Shown here: positions 63,213-64,000 of the stretch, piece after piece
Layout of the letters: the number at the start of each line of letters is the position of its first letter
Position numbering within the stretch: position 1 is the stretch's first letter
NCBI GenBank assembly: GCA_004431415.1
Contig: QPMI01000470.1
Coordinates: 417,379 to 481,378 of the forward strand
Reading direction: 5' to 3'
Length of the DNA: 64,000 nucleotides
Source of the DNA: Cyanophora paradoxa
Taxonomy: Eukaryota > Glaucocystophyceae > Cyanophorales > Cyanophoraceae
Notes under the pieces: model-generated
Database searches by the model: none
Seen by the model: the letters and a program-made list of their open reading frames with translations, nothing else
What the model was told of the DNA's origin: nothing
Program-made: the position numbers and the translations under genes

Positions 63213-64000
63213 TCAGGCTTCCACATCTGAATCCTCGAATTTGGTGCCCCTTTTCTTTGGTTGCGGCTGAGGAGAATCATCTTCTTTAATCGAATCATCA
63301 TCGATAAGCTTCAACTTTCGGAATTCAGACATCATCTCATTCCACAGGAAGTGATAGTTAGATTTTCCATTGGTCGTTTTCACTTGAATATATGTAGTCG
63401 TGCGCATCTCAGTATAGAACCGCTTGCTATTATAATCGTTTTTATATTTGTTTTCAGAGATGAAGTCTTTGAACAGCTCCCATGTCGATGCAAGACCGCC
63501 CAGCTTGGTTTTCAGCTCTGTAACCCGCTCACTATCGACAAGCCACTTCGCAAACATAAGAATAATCGGTGCAGCCGCTTGCTGAACTAAGTAGTATCGG
63601 TTTGTTAGCGGTCTGTCTTGACTCCAATTGACTTTCTCGCAATTTACTTTCGTCCTGAGATACTGAACGATATTTCGAATATTTCTCATATCATTCAGCC
63701 ACTCAACAAGCGGGGCGAAATAATCCTTATTACAGCGCTGTTTGTCACTCACCTCAATGACCACAAAGCGACGATCATCAGCCTCGATCTTGACAGGGAC
63801 AGTATTGTTGCTTGTGAAAACGATTCGCGCGAAATTCTTCTTATCATACGAGTCTATTCCTTTGTGCTCAATTACAATCTTCGGGCTGTGACTATATCTT
63901 TGAGAAGGTCGCTATGTTTCAAAGGTGTCCTTTCGGAAGCTTCATTTACAACGATCAGAATCTTATCCTCCCGATTGTGAGCAAACCGCCCGAATAAATC
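63213..64000 (-). pseudogene. Superfamily 3 helicase, C-terminal part, frameshifted, runs off the window
   Basis: From the right edge inward one frame reads DLFGRFAHNREDKILIVVNE and ASERTPLKHSDLLKDIVT, containing a Walker B-type VVNE. After a frame change near 63890 it continues KIVIEHKGIDSYDKKNFARI, VFTSNNTVPVKIEADDRRF (the TSN sensor and arginine region) and VIEVSDKQRCNKDYFAPLVE, to the end at 63213 (an acidic/basic tail, QPKKRGTKFEDSDVEA). This order (NE, TSN, DRRF-VIEVSD) is the D5/S3H type in virophages and large DNA viruses. The Walker A part and any primase domain lie outside the window. Confidence 0.78.

Larger units (their letters stand above)
56799..64000 (-). mobile_element. Endogenous mavirus/Polinton-like element, partial at window end
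   Basis: On the minus strand: superfamily 3 helicase (running off the right edge), protein-primed family B polymerase, a small unknown gene and an rve integrase; on the plus strand, a RING-finger gene. Helicase, rve integrase and pPolB together are the replication/integration set of mavirus-type virophages; Polintons share the last two. Capsid, protease and packaging-ATPase genes are not in the window and would lie to the right. AT-rich composition contrasts sharply with the host part. Every large ORF is broken, so this is a decayed integrated copy, or the consensus contains indel errors. Confidence 0.75.

Noticed and set aside
1-64000. CRISPR arrays, prokaryotic operons or phage att sites
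   Set aside because: Tandem repeats lack the spacer regularity of CRISPR, and the intron structure shows the DNA is eukaryotic nuclear.

Overview
This looks like nuclear DNA from a unicellular, GC-rich eukaryote, most likely a microalga. Genes are split by many GT-AG introns, no operons or Shine-Dalgarno logic are visible, F-box genes are present, and one gene is a plant/algal-type WCRKC thioredoxin with an N-terminal targeting region. DIRS and LINE retroelements and a mavirus/Polinton-like DNA element also fit a protist. I cannot fix the lineage; pelagophyte- or haptophyte-like algae are plausible but that is inference.

Layout. 0-5 kb: an unidentified secreted-type gene (-), a YhhQ/VUT-family transporter (+, seven exons resolved to the base) and a FAR-17a/AIG1-like membrane protein (-). 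6-16.3 kb: scattered exons of a large polytopic membrane protein (-) in long AT-rich introns full of duplicated exon edges. 16.8-19 kb: an aldo-keto-reductase-fold gene (+) whose catalytic tetrad appears to be lost. 20.8-27.4 kb: a coiled-coil tail-anchored protein (-) and an ENPP-type nucleotide pyrophosphatase/phosphodiesterase (-) with all metal ligands. 27.7-29.5 kb: a tandem WCRKC thioredoxin (+), with a truncated copy at 32.1-32.7 kb. 30.7-50 kb: three F-box genes; two are head to head and are now separated by a 12.56-kb DIRS/PAT-type tyrosine-recombinase retrotransposon with split direct repeats, into which an RNase H-bearing LINE is nested. 50-51.6 kb: an unidentified gene (-) and a duplicated tRNA-like (SINE-like) unit.

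At about 52.14 kb composition switches abruptly to AT-rich, marked by a 28-bp perfect inverted repeat. From there to the end lie several copies of a roughly 220-bp G-rich hairpin element, a 1.6-kb repeat-rich insert that splits one copy, a minisatellite, and a degraded virus-like DNA element with a retroviral-type integrase, protein-primed family B DNA polymerase, RING-finger gene and superfamily 3 helicase. That gene set matches mavirus-type virophages and related Polinton-like elements; every large ORF carries frameshifts or stops, and the element runs past the window end.

Two window-wide patterns stand out. Short introns begin with GTACCCC-like sequence and often end GTACCCCCAG, so the direction of this motif predicts gene strand along the host part. 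Long AT-rich introns repeatedly carry diverged copies of the neighbouring exon edge. Frameshifts are frequent in all mobile-element ORFs; some may be homopolymer errors rather than decay.
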